Shown here one piece after another: positions 1 through 9,651 of a DNA stretch of 32,951 nt. Position 1 is the stretch's first letter. Every line of letters starts with the position of its first letter. The notes below the pieces were generated by a model. It was not told the origin of the DNA, did not search any database, and saw nothing but the letters and a program-made list of their open reading frames with translations. The position numbers and the translations under genes are program-made. The stretch comes from Treponema sp. GTDB taxonomy: Bacteria; Spirochaetota; Spirochaetia; Treponematales; Treponemataceae. The stretch covers positions 1-32,951 of the forward strand of contig JAFZRP010000046.1 in assembly GCA_017619795.1 (NCBI GenBank), read 5' to 3'.

Positions 1-1
1 T

Positions 2-2062
2 TGTATGACAGGTCTTGCAAACGAGGAAGTTAAAGACGGAAAATGTGACCGCTGTGGTGCAGAAGTAACTCACAAAACAATCCGCCAGTGGATTCTTAAG
101 ATTACTGATTATGCAGACCGCCTTGACGGTGACCTTGAAGGACTGGACTGGCCGGAAAGCGTAAAGACAATGCAGCACAACTGGATTGGAAAATCAACTG
201 GTGCTGAAGTTACCTTTACAGTTGCAGATAAAGACGGAAAACCGACAGACAACAAGCTTGTTGTTTACACTACCCGCTGCGATACTTTGTTTGGTGCAAC
301 TTATATGGTTGTTTCTCCTGAGCACAAGATTATTCCTGAAATTACAACTGCAGAACAGAAAGAAGCTGTTCTTAAATATCAGGAAGAGGCTGCTAAAAAA
401 TCTGATCTTGAAAGAACAGACCTTGCAAAAGATAAAACTGGTGTATTCAGCGGAAGCTATGCAATCAATCCTGTAAACGGAAAGCTCATTCCTATCTGGA
501 TTGCAGATTACGTTCTCATTTCTTACGGAACAGGTGCTATTATGGCCGTTCCTGCTCACGACAGCCGAGACTGGGATTTTGCAAAGAAGTTCAATCTTCC
601 AATCATCGAAGTTCTTAAGAGCGAGGTTGACGTTCAGAAGCAGGCCTGGACAGAAGACGGTATCCACGTAAACTCAGAGTTCCTCGACGGCTTGAACAAG
701 CAGGATGCTATAAACAAAATGCTTGAGTTCCTTGAAGAAAAGAAAATTGGTAAAAAAGCTATAAACTATAAGCTCCGCGACTGGATCTACAGCCGTCAGC
801 GCTATTGGGGTGAACCGATTCCTCTTGTACATTGTCCAAAATGTGGAACAGTTCCTGTGCCTGAAAACGAACTCCCACTCAAGCTGCCGGAAGTAAAATC
901 TTATCAGCCGACTGGAACTGGAGAGTCCCCTCTTGCCGCAATCGATTCCTGGGTAAACTGTAAGTGTCCTAAGTGTGGCGGAGATGCTAAACGCGAAACA
1001 AATACAATGCCTCAGTGGGGCGGAAGCTGCTGGTATTACCTCCGCTATCTTGACCCTAAGAATGATAATGAGTTCTGTGGCCGCGATAAAGAAAAATACT
1101 GGATGCCGGTTGACCTTTACATTGGTGGTGCTGAGCATGCAGTTCTTCACTTGCTTTATGCCCGCTTCTGGCACAAGGTACTTTATGATATTGGTGTTGT
1201 AAGTACAAAAGAACCTTTCCAGCGCCTTATCAACCAGGGTATGATTACTTCTTTTGCTTACCAGCGACAGAACAAAACACTTGTTCCTGTAGATGAAGTT
1301 GAGCAGAAGGATGACGGCAACTGGTACGAAAAAGCAACCGGCGAAAAGCTTGAACAGGTTGTAGCAAAGATGAGTAAATCTTTGAAGAACGTTGTTAATC
1401 CTGATGATGAAATAAAAGCTTACGGTGCAGATTCTGTTCGTATGTACGAAATGTTCATGGGTCCTCTTACAATGTCTAAGCCTTGGTCAACACAGGGTAT
1501 TGTAGGTATTCACCGCTTCCTGGAAAAGGTTTGGGCTGTAAGTGAAAAGCCAATGGCTGATATTGATATTACAGGTCATCTTGAAGATAAAGCTTTGATT
1601 TCTGCACGTAAAACGTTTGCTCAGACAATCAAAAAGGTAACAGACGATACAGCAACCTTAAACTTCAATACAGCAATCAGCCAGATGATGATTTTCATCA
1701 ACGAAGTAAGCAAGCTGCCAGAACTTCCTCGCAGTATGTGGTCTGACTTTGTAAAGGTTCTTTCTCCGTATGCACCTCATCTTGGCGAAGAGCTCTGGGA
1801 AAAGCTTGGTAATAAGAAAACTATTGCTTATGAAAGTTGGCCTGTAGTAAAAGAAGATTATAGTAAGGATGATGCAAAGCAGATTGTTGTTATGGTAAAC
1901 GGAAAGCTTCGCGACAAGTTTGAGGCTGCACCTGGTACAGCCCAGGATGTTCTTAAAGAAACAGCCCTGAGCTTAGAAGGCGTAAAGAAATACACCGACG
2001 GTCATCAGATTGTTAAATGCATTATCGTGCCGGATAAGCTGGTGAACTTCGTAATAAAATAA
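2..2062 (+). CDS. leuS: Leucyl-tRNA synthetase, 5'-truncated by window edge
   Basis: Charges tRNA-Leu with leucine in the cytoplasm (class I synthetase). The reading frame is open from base 2, before the first ATG at 5, and starts inside the zinc-ribbon region preceding the editing domain, so roughly the first 130-150 residues with the HIGH motif lie outside the window. Visible parts are the CP1 editing domain (threonine-rich [10 protein letters not shown], then [18 protein letters not shown] with the conserved editing Asp), a CPKCG zinc motif pair, the KMSKS loop (nt 1366-1380), the anticodon-binding helical domain and the small C-terminal domain ([14 protein letters not shown]). Typical bacterial LeuRS. 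It converges on the STAS gene with only 3 nt between the two stop codons, leaving no room for a separate terminator. The identification is certain; the start is not visible. Confidence 0.97.
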   Translation, partial: CMTGLANEEVKDGKCDRCGAEVTHKTIRQWILKITDYADRLDGDLEGLDWPESVKTMQHNWIGKSTGAEVTFTVADKDGKPTDNKLVVYTTRCDTLFGATYMVVSPEHKIIPEITTAEQKEAVLKYQEEAAKKSDLERTDLAKDKTGVFSGSYAINPVNGKLIPIWIADYVLISYGTGAIMAVPAHDSRDWDFAKKFNLPIIEVLKSEVDVQKQAWTEDGIHVNSEFLDGLNKQDAINKMLEFLEEKKIGKKAINYKLRDWIYSRQRYWGEPIPLVHCPKCGTVPVPENELPLKLPEVKSYQPTGTGESPLAAIDSWVNCKCPKCGGDAKRETNTMPQWGGSCWYYLRYLDPKNDNEFCGRDKEKYWMPVDLYIGGAEHAVLHLLYARFWHKVLYDIGVVSTKEPFQRLINQGMITSFAYQRQNKTLVPVDEVEQKDDGNWYEKATGEKLEQVVAKMSKSLKNVVNPDDEIKAYGADSVRMYEMFMGPLTMSKPWSTQGIVGIHRFLEKVWAVSEKPMADIDITGHLEDKALISARKTFAQTIKKVTDDTATLNFNTAISQMMIFINEVSKLPELPRSMWSDFVKVLSPYAPHLGEELWEKLGNKKTIAYESWPVVKEDYSKDDAKQIVVMVNGKLRDKFEAAPGTAQDVLKETALSLEGVKKYTDGHQIVKCIIVPDKLVNFVIK

Positions 2063-2065
2063 CCG

Positions 2066-2392
2066 CTACTTAACTTCCGTTACCGAGTTTATCAGATTAA
2101 AAAGCGATTTGAACCCGGTGGCGGAAAGTGCTTTTTCAGATTCGCTCGACATTGTCATAAAATAAAGCTTGTGGTTGGCTTCTTCACTGTCGTTGAAGGC
2201 AGCCATAAGCAAACCAAGTCCTGAAGCATCAAGTTCAACAAGCTTAGACAAATCAAGTACAATATTATTTTTCTGAACTGCAGAATAAAGAGTTTCCTGG
2301 AATTCACCAAGAGTATATGCGTTTAAAGCGCCTTCCAGCTCATACAAGTGATAGTTAGCGCCGTCTTTTTCTATAATTGTTAATTGTTCCAT
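2066..2392 (-). CDS. STAS-domain anti-anti-sigma factor (SpoIIAA/RsbV type)
   Basis: A 108-residue single STAS domain of the kind that binds an anti-sigma kinase (RsbW/SpoIIAB type) when unphosphorylated. The signature LDASGLG is at residues 54-60, with Ser57 at the phosphoacceptor position directly before the Gly, as in SpoIIAA. The start ATG has AGGTG four bases upstream. It is the last gene of a three-gene operon behind two SpoIIE-type phosphatases, so the simplest reading is that one or both phosphatases dephosphorylate Ser57. No RsbW-like kinase or sigma factor is in this window. The family call is firm; the downstream target is unknown. Confidence 0.92.
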   Translation of the reverse strand: MEQLTIIEKDGANYHLYELEGALNAYTLGEFQETLYSAVQKNNIVLDLSKLVELDASGLGLLMAAFNDSEEANHKLYFMTMSSESEKALSATGFKSLFNLINSVTEVK

Positions 2393-2408
2393 ATTTCACC
2401 TATCCTTA

Positions 2409-4892
2409 TTAAAGTCCTGCGAGCTTAAGCATTTCATCAAGATTGCTTAAATCTGGAATATCTGGATCATCTACACCAAAGTCATTCGAAACTGGTTCAG
2501 CAGCAACAGGCTCCGGTTCAGTTGTGGCAACTGGTTCAACAGCTTCTGTAACAAATTCATCTGCCGCATTTTCAGGAACAGGTACAGGCTCTGCAGCGTT
2601 TGGAGCAACTGTAGCATCTGCAGCATCATTAGCTGCTTCAACAACAGGCTCTGCCGGTGCTATAACTTCAGCTGTAGCGGCAGCTTCTTCCTTAGCCTTC
2701 TCTTCCTGATCAACATACTGAACAGAAGATTCGTACTTAAGAACCAGGATAGAAACATCGTCTTCCATTTCCTTTGACATAAACTTTGTAAGGCTGTCAA
2801 AAGTAAACTGTGCCATTCGCTGAGCAGGATATGTAGAGTTATCGAGTACACACTGCTGAATACGCTCTTTACCAAACTGCTCACCACGAAGTGAGTGTGA
2901 CTGAACAAGACCATCTGTACAGGCAAGAATAATATCACCACGGCTAAGCTTTGTTGTCTTTACAGAAATGTATGGAGTAATATCCTTTACGAAGCCTAAA
3001 ATATGGCCGGAACCCTGAATCTCGATTACGTTGTTATAAACCTGTGTATAAAGCATCAATGCTGGAATACCACAGTTGATGTAATACATTGTATCTTTTT
3101 CAAAATCAATCAGCGCAAAAAGACCGGCAAAGATTGTACCTTTAATAAACGATTCACGGATGAATGAATTGATTTTAATAACAAGCTCTTTGAAATCGTG
3201 AATTTCTGCAAGGTAAGTTCTGATGATGGACTTCAAAATTACCATATTCATGGAAGCCGCAATACCTTTACCAGACATATCGCCTACTACGAACAAATGG
3301 CGAGATTCTGTAAGACGAATCATATCAATAAACTCACCACCAATGTTGTGAGCAGGAACCATCAGATAACCTGTATCAACCTTAGGATTCTTAACGTGGT
3401 CAATATTTTCCTGAATAGAAGTAATGATCTGAGAAGACATCCTGATTTCCCGGTTTACAACGGAAATAATATCTTTGTTAGAGATGTTACGCATATAGTA
3501 ACCGAATACAAAGAAGTATGAATACAATTTTACGAAGGTGTTGTAGTCGTATTCCTTGTAATGGTCGCCGCTTATTTTCTTACCAAGAGTGATAAGACCA
3601 AGAATATTGTGACCTTCATTAAGAACGAACAATGCATCAGATTTAGTCTTATCGAAGAACTCTGTAAGCTCTTTCTCAATTGTAGAAATAACGTGCTTGT
3701 TACCTACTTCTGAGAAGCAGACTACAGATTTGTTTTCATTAAGAAGAGTTTCAAACATCGGTGTGTTTACAGGCAAAGTCATTTTTAAGTTATTAGATGA
3801 GTAAGCTGTTTCCAGAGCACCAGTGTTATTTAATACATATACGTTTACAGATGATGATTCTACATTCTTTCTGAAGATTTCATACATTCGGTTTGTAATC
3901 TGGTCCATTTCACCACTGTAGTCAATTGTAGCAAGGTCTCTTTCAAGAGCAGGACCATAATCTGCAGAATAAAGCTTTGTAGAAGAAGAAAGCAACTGAG
4001 AGATTTTAATTGCAATAACAATAGCGGCTGCGGCACTTACACAGAATTCAAATACAAAGCCTGGCTGCATAACTTTTCCAATTGGCTGCATAAAGAGAAC
4101 TAAAGCACCAATAGCAGCGGCTGGAATTAAGTATGAAACAAAGAACTTAAATACAGCAACAAGCACACCCTTTCCAGACGGAATATTTGTTCTTGTAACA
4201 GCTGTAAGAACAAGCATCAGCATTGCAAGATATGCATACATAAATAAAGATGAAAAGCCTGGAGAAACCTGTGCAATATAATTGAAGAAGGATGTAAGAA
4301 TCCACATCATCACAACACCTTCACCAATTACAAGTCCCTGATAGCGCTGAAGCTGGTTTCCGTTCTTTTCCTGCAAAAGTGTAAGGAAGATAAAGCAAAC
4401 AACAGGAATTATACCTTTATAAAGTGCATTAAACAAAGTAACCCAAGTCCAAGGGAAATAAACATTTGCACCTGAAGCTTCAGAGAAAAGATAAGCAGAA
4501 CCAATGTAAATATTATAATCAGCCGAAATATCTACAGATTCAAAACGGAAATATACAATAAAGATTGCAAATACAACAAGAACGAACTTTAAGAAGCGTA
4601 TGAAGTTTCTTTTAATTCGTGTGATAATGCCAAGAATAGCAAAACTGAATGATACAAAGAAGATACCATCCAGACAGAAAACGATTCTCATGAGCTGACC
4701 TGTAAACGAATCAAGCCAGATTCTTCTGAAAATCATAACGAGGAAGAGCATTATAGACTCAATAGTTGCAACCAGCAGAGGAACTGTTAAAGGATTTCCT
4801 TCTTTTGTATCTACTTTTACATTCCTGTCAGCAATATAAGTTATTGCGGCAAAAGCCAGTACAGCAAGACCATTTAATACAACAAATACCAT
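2409..4892 (-). CDS. Membrane sensor with GAF-like region and SpoIIE/RsbU-type PP2C phosphatase
   Basis: 827 residues. The N-terminal third (about 1-300) has roughly seven to eight hydrophobic segments, likely a membrane sensor. Residues about 320-470 look like a GAF fold (inference from position and pattern). Residues about 505-715 are a PP2C/SpoIIE phosphatase: VVGDMSGKGIAAS with Asp538, ACTDGL, and DDVSILVL. The first metal-site motif, normally GGDF or GGDY, reads GGEF with Glu520 replacing Asp. The last ~110 residues are an Ala/Pro/Glu/Val-rich, presumably disordered tail ending in a short amphipathic segment (LSNLDEMLKLAGL). It starts 1 nt after the stop of the upstream phosphatase gene, so translation is probably coupled. 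Its likely substrate is the STAS protein encoded directly downstream; the signal sensed is unknown. Confidence 0.9.
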   Translation of the reverse strand: MVFVVLNGLAVLAFAAITYIADRNVKVDTKEGNPLTVPLLVATIESIMLFLVMIFRRIWLDSFTGQLMRIVFCLDGIFFVSFSFAILGIITRIKRNFIRFLKFVLVVFAIFIVYFRFESVDISADYNIYIGSAYLFSEASGANVYFPWTWVTLFNALYKGIIPVVCFIFLTLLQEKNGNQLQRYQGLVIGEGVVMMWILTSFFNYIAQVSPGFSSLFMYAYLAMLMLVLTAVTRTNIPSGKGVLVAVFKFFVSYLIPAAAIGALVLFMQPIGKVMQPGFVFEFCVSAAAAIVIAIKISQLLSSSTKLYSADYGPALERDLATIDYSGEMDQITNRMYEIFRKNVESSSVNVYVLNNTGALETAYSSNNLKMTLPVNTPMFETLLNENKSVVCFSEVGNKHVISTIEKELTEFFDKTKSDALFVLNEGHNILGLITLGKKISGDHYKEYDYNTFVKLYSYFFVFGYYMRNISNKDIISVVNREIRMSSQIITSIQENIDHVKNPKVDTGYLMVPAHNIGGEFIDMIRLTESRHLFVVGDMSGKGIAASMNMVILKSIIRTYLAEIHDFKELVIKINSFIRESFIKGTIFAGLFALIDFEKDTMYYINCGIPALMLYTQVYNNVIEIQGSGHILGFVKDITPYISVKTTKLSRGDIILACTDGLVQSHSLRGEQFGKERIQQCVLDNSTYPAQRMAQFTFDSLTKFMSKEMEDDVSILVLKYESSVQYVDQEEKAKEEAAATAEVIAPAEPVVEAANDAADATVAPNAAEPVPVPENAADEFVTEAVEPVATTEPEPVAAEPVSNDFGVDDPDIPDLSNLDEMLKLAGL

Positions 4893-4893
4893 A

Positions 4894-6288
4894 TCAGTAA
4901 CCTACCTTCGCAATCATCATTGTAACGTCATCATGGAGTTTTTTATCGCCGTTATACTTCCAGATAAGATCAACTATATCATCTACAAACTCCTGTGGAG
5001 ATTTTGCAGCTCCGGCAACAAGAGTTTTCTTGTAAATATCTGTATCACCAAGCTCAACGCCACTGTCATCCATAACTTCAGAAACACCGTCAGTTGCGAT
5101 CAAGATTGTATCACCACGGAACAAGCGTTTTTCCTGAACAGTAATATCGCCCATTTCAAGAATACCAACGAGGGAAGCATTTGAAGTAAGAGGCTTCATT
5201 CGGTAGCCGTCTGGAGATGGAGAAAGAATAATCGGGTCAGACATAGAAGCGTTGATATATCTGATTTTCATTTTTTCTGTATCAATAATTCCCAGGAACA
5301 ATACAGTATATTTATCCTGAAGGTGCATGCCCTTGATAGCTTTATCTACAGCGTGAATTACACCAACCAGATCCTCTTTATCTTCAATAATCTTTACGGT
5401 GTTCATTACCAAACCCATAATAAGGGCAGCAGGAAGACCTTTACCAGATACGTCGCCAAGCATTAAAAGAGTGCGGCTTGGATCAATTGGAAGAATTGAG
5501 AAATAGTCACCTGATACGTTTACAAGAGGACGGAAATAAGTAGCAATTTTGAGTTTGTTTATGTTTGGAATCTTCTGTGGAAGGAAGGACTGCTGTGTTT
5601 CAGCAAGCTGCTGCCATTCCTTTGTTGTAGCAGCAATTTCGGAAAGCTTTGAAATTGTCTTTGTTCGGGTCATAAAACGCTTGTATTCTTCAAAAAGCTG
5701 TTTGTAAATACTTTCGTCAAACAAGCGTGTGTAATTACAGAATACATAGAAGTGCATTTTTTCAGAACAAAGGAAGAAGCCTCTGGATTTTGAAAGCTTT
5801 GAGGTAATTCCTAAATCTTTATCAAAGAAGAAATAACCGTCCTGCCAGTTTTCATTAAAATACTGGTTAATTTTATCTCTGGTAGTTTCAGAAGTTGTAA
5901 GTCTGTCAGGGCTGTTATAAAGTACGTAGTTTTTAATTCGATCTATGAGAAGAACAGAACAGTCACCTTTTTTCTCAAGGTACTCACCGATTGCTCCATA
6001 AAAGTCTTCAAGCGAGTAACAGAAACGGAGTCTGTCAATAAAGTCTTTGATTATAAGCGTTTCACCAGTTTCAAGCGTATCGTGATGAACCTTTTCCATC
6101 AGATGCTTTTTAACTCTTGTGCAAACAAAAACAACTGCAACAAAAAGCGCAAAAACAATCAATGCAGAATAAATCAAATACTCTTCATTTTCCTTTTGTG
6201 GAAGCAGAAACAGAGAAAAAACTGCAAACAAGGCTATTGCCACAAAATAGATTGCTAAGGAAACAACTCGTCTTCTTGTTTTATACAT
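4894..6288 (-). CDS. Membrane-anchored SpoIIE/RsbU-type PP2C phosphatase
   Basis: 464 residues from the ATG at 6288, which has GAGGTG four bases upstream; a TTG at 6300 in the same frame overlaps that ribosome-binding site and is unlikely to be used. Two transmembrane segments at the N-terminus (about 10-50) form a hairpin anchor. A GAF-like or PAS-like region follows (about 75-200), then a phosphatase domain with the metal ligands intact: VSGDYF, LGDVSGKGLPAAL, ATDGVSE and HDDVTMMI. It is the first gene of the operon with the 827-residue phosphatase and the STAS protein, suggesting two inputs feeding one partner-switching output. The family is firm; the specific partner is inferred. Confidence 0.9.
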   Translation of the reverse strand: MYKTRRRVVSLAIYFVAIALFAVFSLFLLPQKENEEYLIYSALIVFALFVAVVFVCTRVKKHLMEKVHHDTLETGETLIIKDFIDRLRFCYSLEDFYGAIGEYLEKKGDCSVLLIDRIKNYVLYNSPDRLTTSETTRDKINQYFNENWQDGYFFFDKDLGITSKLSKSRGFFLCSEKMHFYVFCNYTRLFDESIYKQLFEEYKRFMTRTKTISKLSEIAATTKEWQQLAETQQSFLPQKIPNINKLKIATYFRPLVNVSGDYFSILPIDPSRTLLMLGDVSGKGLPAALIMGLVMNTVKIIEDKEDLVGVIHAVDKAIKGMHLQDKYTVLFLGIIDTEKMKIRYINASMSDPIILSPSPDGYRMKPLTSNASLVGILEMGDITVQEKRLFRGDTILIATDGVSEVMDDSGVELGDTDIYKKTLVAGAAKSPQEFVDDIVDLIWKYNGDKKLHDDVTMMIAKVGY

Positions 6289-6321
6289 AGAACACCTCAA
6301 ATTATAGTACTACTATTCTAT

Positions 6322-6341
6322 CATATTATCGGCATAATATG
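6322..6341. promoter_or_regulatory. Perfect 8-bp inverted repeat upstream of the phosphatase operon
   Basis: CATATTAT, a 4-nt spacer CGGC, then ATAATATG. It lies between the dnaJ stop and the start of the phosphatase operon. Immediately beside it, AAAATCGT occurs twice with a 10-bp period (6345-6352 and 6355-6362). No T-tract follows on either strand, so an operator is more likely than a terminator. I found no convincing -35/-10 pair at fixed spacing here. The remaining ~110 bp of the gap hold nothing else I recognise. Confidence 0.4.
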
Positions 6342-6412
6342 GTAAAAATCGTATAAAATCGTGTTAAAAACAAAAAATTGAGTATCTGAAGCTTTTGAAT
6401 TATTAGATTATG

Positions 6413-7552
6413 TTATCTTTCAAGCTGTGAAAGCGGCATAAGCTTAGGATTCTCTGTTGGATTTTCAATATCCATAAAGGATTTAAGCAAATCGCGCTGT
6501 TTTGAAGAAAGATGCTGAGGAATCTGAACCATAATCTTTACATACAGATCGCCGTTCTTCAAACCGCTTGTAGAAGGAACGCCCTCGCCTCTTACACGAA
6601 GCAGTTTTCCGTTTGAAGTTCCGGCTGGAATCTTTATGAGCACCTTTTTTCCATTGAGAGATTCAATTTCAATATCACAACCGAGAGCAGCCTGAGTCAT
6701 AGAGATTGGTACAGCACAGTACAAATCCTGTCCTGAACGCTCAAACAAAGTATGTGCATCTACGTGGATTACAACTACTAAATCTCCAGCTGGTCCGCCG
6801 TTTTCACCAACATCACCCTGTCCAGGAATAACAATTCTCTTTCCGTTGTCTGTACCTGCAGGAATCTTAAGAGACATCATCTTGCTCTTTTCCTGAATAC
6901 CAGAGCCACGGCAGCTTGGACAAGGCTTGTCTATTGTAGTACCCTTGCCGCCGCACTTAGGACAAGTCTGCTGGATTGTAAAGAAACCGTTGCCCTGTCT
7001 TATCTGGCCGGTTCCGTTACAGGTTGTACATGTTTTTTTGCTGGAACCTGCTGCCCCGCCACTTCCATGACAGGCTTCGCAGGTTTCATTGTGTCTGAAA
7101 TGTATATCGGTAGAAGTTCCATAAACAGCTTCTTTAAAGCCGATATGGAGGTCGTATCGTAAGCTTGCACCAGTAACAGGGCCGCCACGGCTTCTGCTTC
7201 TTGAACCGCCGAAGCCGCCGCCAAAAATGCTGTCGAAAATATCGCTGAAGCCGCCACCTGCACCACCAAACAGATCACTAAAATCCTGGTATGCATGTGA
7301 ATACTGGGCACCGCCCTGATCCATACCGTCAACTCCGGCAAAACCGTACTGATCGTATAGAGGTCGTTTTTTATCGTCGGAAAGAACCTCGTAAGCTTCC
7401 GTAGCTTCCTTGAACTTTTCCTCTGCACTCTTATCGCCAGGATTTCTGTCCGGATGATATTTTACAGCAAGCTTTCTGTATGCTTTTTTAATATCATCCT
7501 GTGAGGCAGATTTATCAACACCTAATACTTCATAATAATCGCGCTTTGCCAT
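6413..7552 (-). CDS. dnaJ: Chaperone DnaJ (Hsp40, type I)
   Basis: 379 residues, full length. Co-chaperone that stimulates DnaK ATPase and delivers unfolded substrates. J-domain at 1-70 with HPD at 33-35; Gly/Phe-rich linker about 75-125 with GGGFGG-type runs; four zinc-binding CxxCxGxG repeats ([32 protein letters not shown]); then the two beta-barrel substrate-binding domains. It starts 15 nt after the dnaK stop, with AAAGG about 10 nt upstream of the ATG. Last gene of grpE-dnaK-dnaJ. Confidence 0.98.
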   Translation of the reverse strand: MAKRDYYEVLGVDKSASQDDIKKAYRKLAVKYHPDRNPGDKSAEEKFKEATEAYEVLSDDKKRPLYDQYGFAGVDGMDQGGAQYSHAYQDFSDLFGGAGGGFSDIFDSIFGGGFGGSRSRSRGGPVTGASLRYDLHIGFKEAVYGTSTDIHFRHNETCEACHGSGGAAGSSKKTCTTCNGTGQIRQGNGFFTIQQTCPKCGGKGTTIDKPCPSCRGSGIQEKSKMMSLKIPAGTDNGKRIVIPGQGDVGENGGPAGDLVVVIHVDAHTLFERSGQDLYCAVPISMTQAALGCDIEIESLNGKKVLIKIPAGTSNGKLLRVRGEGVPSTSGLKNGDLYVKIMVQIPQHLSSKQRDLLKSFMDIENPTENPKLMPLSQLER

Positions 7553-7567
7553 CGTCGTCTAACCTTT

Positions 7568-9544
7568 TTATTTTTCGTCTTTTACTTCGTATTCAACATC
7601 ATCGGCATTGCCCTTGTTGAAGCCAGAAGCTCCAGAAGAACCGCCTTCATTGTTGTCAGAAGCACCGCCCATGTCTGGACCAGCACCTGCTCCCATATCA
7701 GGACCAGCTCCGGCACCACCCTGAGCACCCTGCTGCTTGTACAGCTCTTCGGCAATCTTATAAGAAGCCTGTTTCAAAGCTTCTGTCTTAGATTTAATTT
7801 CTTCAGTGTTGTCGCCCTGCATTGCCTGTTTAAGAGCAGCAATTGCATCTTCAACCTTCTGCTTTTCTGCTGGATCAACCTTGTCGCCAAGCTCCTTGAT
7901 TGATTTTTCAGTAGCATAGATGATGCTGTCTGCTTCGTTGCGGGCATCTACACCTTCACGTTTTGCTTTATCTGCTGCAGCATTTGCTTCTGCATCTTTA
8001 ACCATCTTATCAATTTCAGCATCGCTCAAACCAGAAGAAGAAGTAATCTGGATGTGCTGCTCTTTACCTGTTCCCAAATCCTTAGCAGAAACATGAACAA
8101 TACCGTTTGCATCGATATCAAATGTAACTTCAATCTGTGGAACACCACGAGGAGCGGCAGGAATACCAACAAGGTCAAAGCGGCCAAGGGTTCTGTTCTG
8201 GTCTGCCATTTCACGTTCACCCTGGAGTACGTGGATGCTTACTGCAGTCTGTCCATCGGCAGCTGTAGAGAAGATCTGGCTCTTCTTTGAAGGAATTGTT
8301 GTATTTCTTGGGATAAGTCTTGTGAATACACCACCCATTGTTTCAATTCCGAGAGAAAGAGGTGTTACATCGAGAAGGAGGATGTCCTGTTTAACATCCT
8401 TGTTCAAAATACCACCCTGAATTGCAGCACCAACAGCTACAGCTTCATCTGGGTTTACAGCACGGCTACCCTCTTTTCCGAAGATTGATTTAACAACTTC
8501 CTGAACCTTAGGCATACGGCTTGAACCACCAACAAGAAGAACCTCGTCAATCTTGTCTGCTGTGATCTTTGCATCTGCAAGAGCTTTGCGGCAAGGCTCT
8601 TTTGTTCCTTCGAACAAAGATTCTGTCATCTGCTCAAACTGTGCACGTGTCAAAGACTTCTGCAAGTGCTTTGGACCAGTTGCATCTGCTGTAATAAATG
8701 GAAGATTGATATCTGTTGTTGTCTGGTTAGACAAGCTGATTTTTGCATTTTCAGCAGCTTCACGAAGTCGCTGCATAGCCATTGGATCCTTAGAAAGGTC
8801 AATGCCTGTATCTTTCTTGAACTCGTCGATGAGCCAGTTAGAAATTACACGGTCCCAGTCATCGCCACCAAGGTGTGTATTACCGTTTGTAGAAAGTACT
8901 TCGAATACACCGTCAGCAAGCTGAAGAATAGAAATATCGAATGTACCACCACCAAGGTCGTATACAGCGATTGTCTTTTCCTTTGACTGATCCTTGTTGA
9001 AACCGAAAGCAAGGGCAGCAGCTGTAGGCTCGTTGATAATTCTCTTTACATCAAGACCAGCGATTTTACCGGCATCCTTTGTAGCCTGACGCTGTGAATC
9101 GTTGAAGTAAGCAGGAACTGTAATTACAGCTTCTGTAACCTCTGTTCCAAGATAGTCTTCAGCAGTTTTCTTCATCTTCTGAAGAATGAAGGCTGAGATT
9201 TCCTGTGGGCTGTAGCGTTTTTTGTTTCCAGCCTCGTCAACTTCAACACGAACATCCTGTCCGTTATCTACAACTGTATATGGAAGCTTTGTAGCCTCTC
9301 CCTGCAATTCGCCGAATCTGTGACCGATAAGACGTTTTACAGAGTAAATTGTATTCTTTGGATTTGTTACCATCTGGTTTTTAGCAGGAGAACCAACAAT
9401 TCTGTCTCCTTTAGAGGTAAATCCTACGATAGACGGTGTTGTACGTCCACCTTCTGAGTTCTGAATTACAACGGGTTCACCGTTTTCCATTACTGCTACA
9501 CAAGAGTTTGTTGTTCCTAAATCAATACCAATAATCTTTCCCAT
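7568..9544 (-). CDS. dnaK: Chaperone DnaK (Hsp70)
   Basis: 658 residues, full length. N-terminal ATPase domain with [49 protein letters not shown] and [14 protein letters not shown]; interdomain linker [16 protein letters not shown]; substrate-binding domain and helical lid; the acidic end is [10 protein letters not shown]. The C-terminal tail carries a tandem duplicated GAGAGPDM segment. Its ribosome-binding site (GGAAGGA) lies in and near the loop of a perfect 10-bp inverted repeat that ends at the base before the ATG, so translation or transcription is likely controlled there. Second gene after grpE, 107 nt downstream. Confidence 0.98.
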   Translation of the reverse strand: MGKIIGIDLGTTNSCVAVMENGEPVVIQNSEGGRTTPSIVGFTSKGDRIVGSPAKNQMVTNPKNTIYSVKRLIGHRFGELQGEATKLPYTVVDNGQDVRVEVDEAGNKKRYSPQEISAFILQKMKKTAEDYLGTEVTEAVITVPAYFNDSQRQATKDAGKIAGLDVKRIINEPTAAALAFGFNKDQSKEKTIAVYDLGGGTFDISILQLADGVFEVLSTNGNTHLGGDDWDRVISNWLIDEFKKDTGIDLSKDPMAMQRLREAAENAKISLSNQTTTDINLPFITADATGPKHLQKSLTRAQFEQMTESLFEGTKEPCRKALADAKITADKIDEVLLVGGSSRMPKVQEVVKSIFGKEGSRAVNPDEAVAVGAAIQGGILNKDVKQDILLLDVTPLSLGIETMGGVFTRLIPRNTTIPSKKSQIFSTAADGQTAVSIHVLQGEREMADQNRTLGRFDLVGIPAAPRGVPQIEVTFDIDANGIVHVSAKDLGTGKEQHIQITSSSGLSDAEIDKMVKDAEANAAADKAKREGVDARNEADSIIYATEKSIKELGDKVDPAEKQKVEDAIAALKQAMQGDNTEEIKSKTEALKQASYKIAEELYKQQGAQGGAGAGPDMGAGAGPDMGGASDNNEGGSSGASGFNKGNADDVEYEVKDEK

Positions 9545-9574
9545 ACTTGCACTATCCTTCCAGGTAGTGCAAGT
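9545..9574 (-). promoter_or_regulatory. Hairpin holding the dnaK Shine-Dalgarno; CIRCE-like or RNA-thermometer candidate
   Basis: On the minus strand ACTTGCACTA, ten bases (CCTGGAAGGA), then TAGTGCAAGT, followed at once by the dnaK ATG. The ten-base arms are perfectly complementary. In RNA the stem can continue as CCU pairing with AGG of the Shine-Dalgarno, leaving a GGA loop and one bulged A. The core GCACT...AGTGC matches the HrcA operator CIRCE (TTAGCACTC-N9-GAGTGCTAA), but the outer bases differ and the core spacing is one base longer. So this is either a divergent CIRCE or a translational control hairpin. Confidence 0.6.
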
Positions 9575-9578
9575 AAAC

Positions 9579-9618
9579 TGAATGTCAAGGCTTTAAGCGT
9601 AGCGTGCCTTGACATTCA
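9579..9618. repeat. 13-bp perfect inverted repeat between grpE and dnaK
   Basis: TGAATGTCAAGGC, a 14-nt spacer, then GCCTTGACATTCA. There is no T-run on either side, so it is not a classical terminator. The spacer contains GCGTAGC, the heptamer that also spans the apex of the inverted repeat at 30774-30800, suggesting a dispersed palindromic element. It could also act as an mRNA stabiliser or processing site between grpE and dnaK. Confidence 0.7.
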
Positions 9619-9651
9619 AGTATTTGCCTACCCGGTTATTTATAATTTTAT

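Noticed and set aside
6288..6300. TTG start for the first phosphatase gene
   Set aside because: The TTG overlaps the ribosome-binding site of the ATG at 6288.
9545..9574. Standard CIRCE element
   Set aside because: Only the GCACT/AGTGC core agrees; outer bases differ and the core spacing is one base longer, so it is reported as CIRCE-like only.
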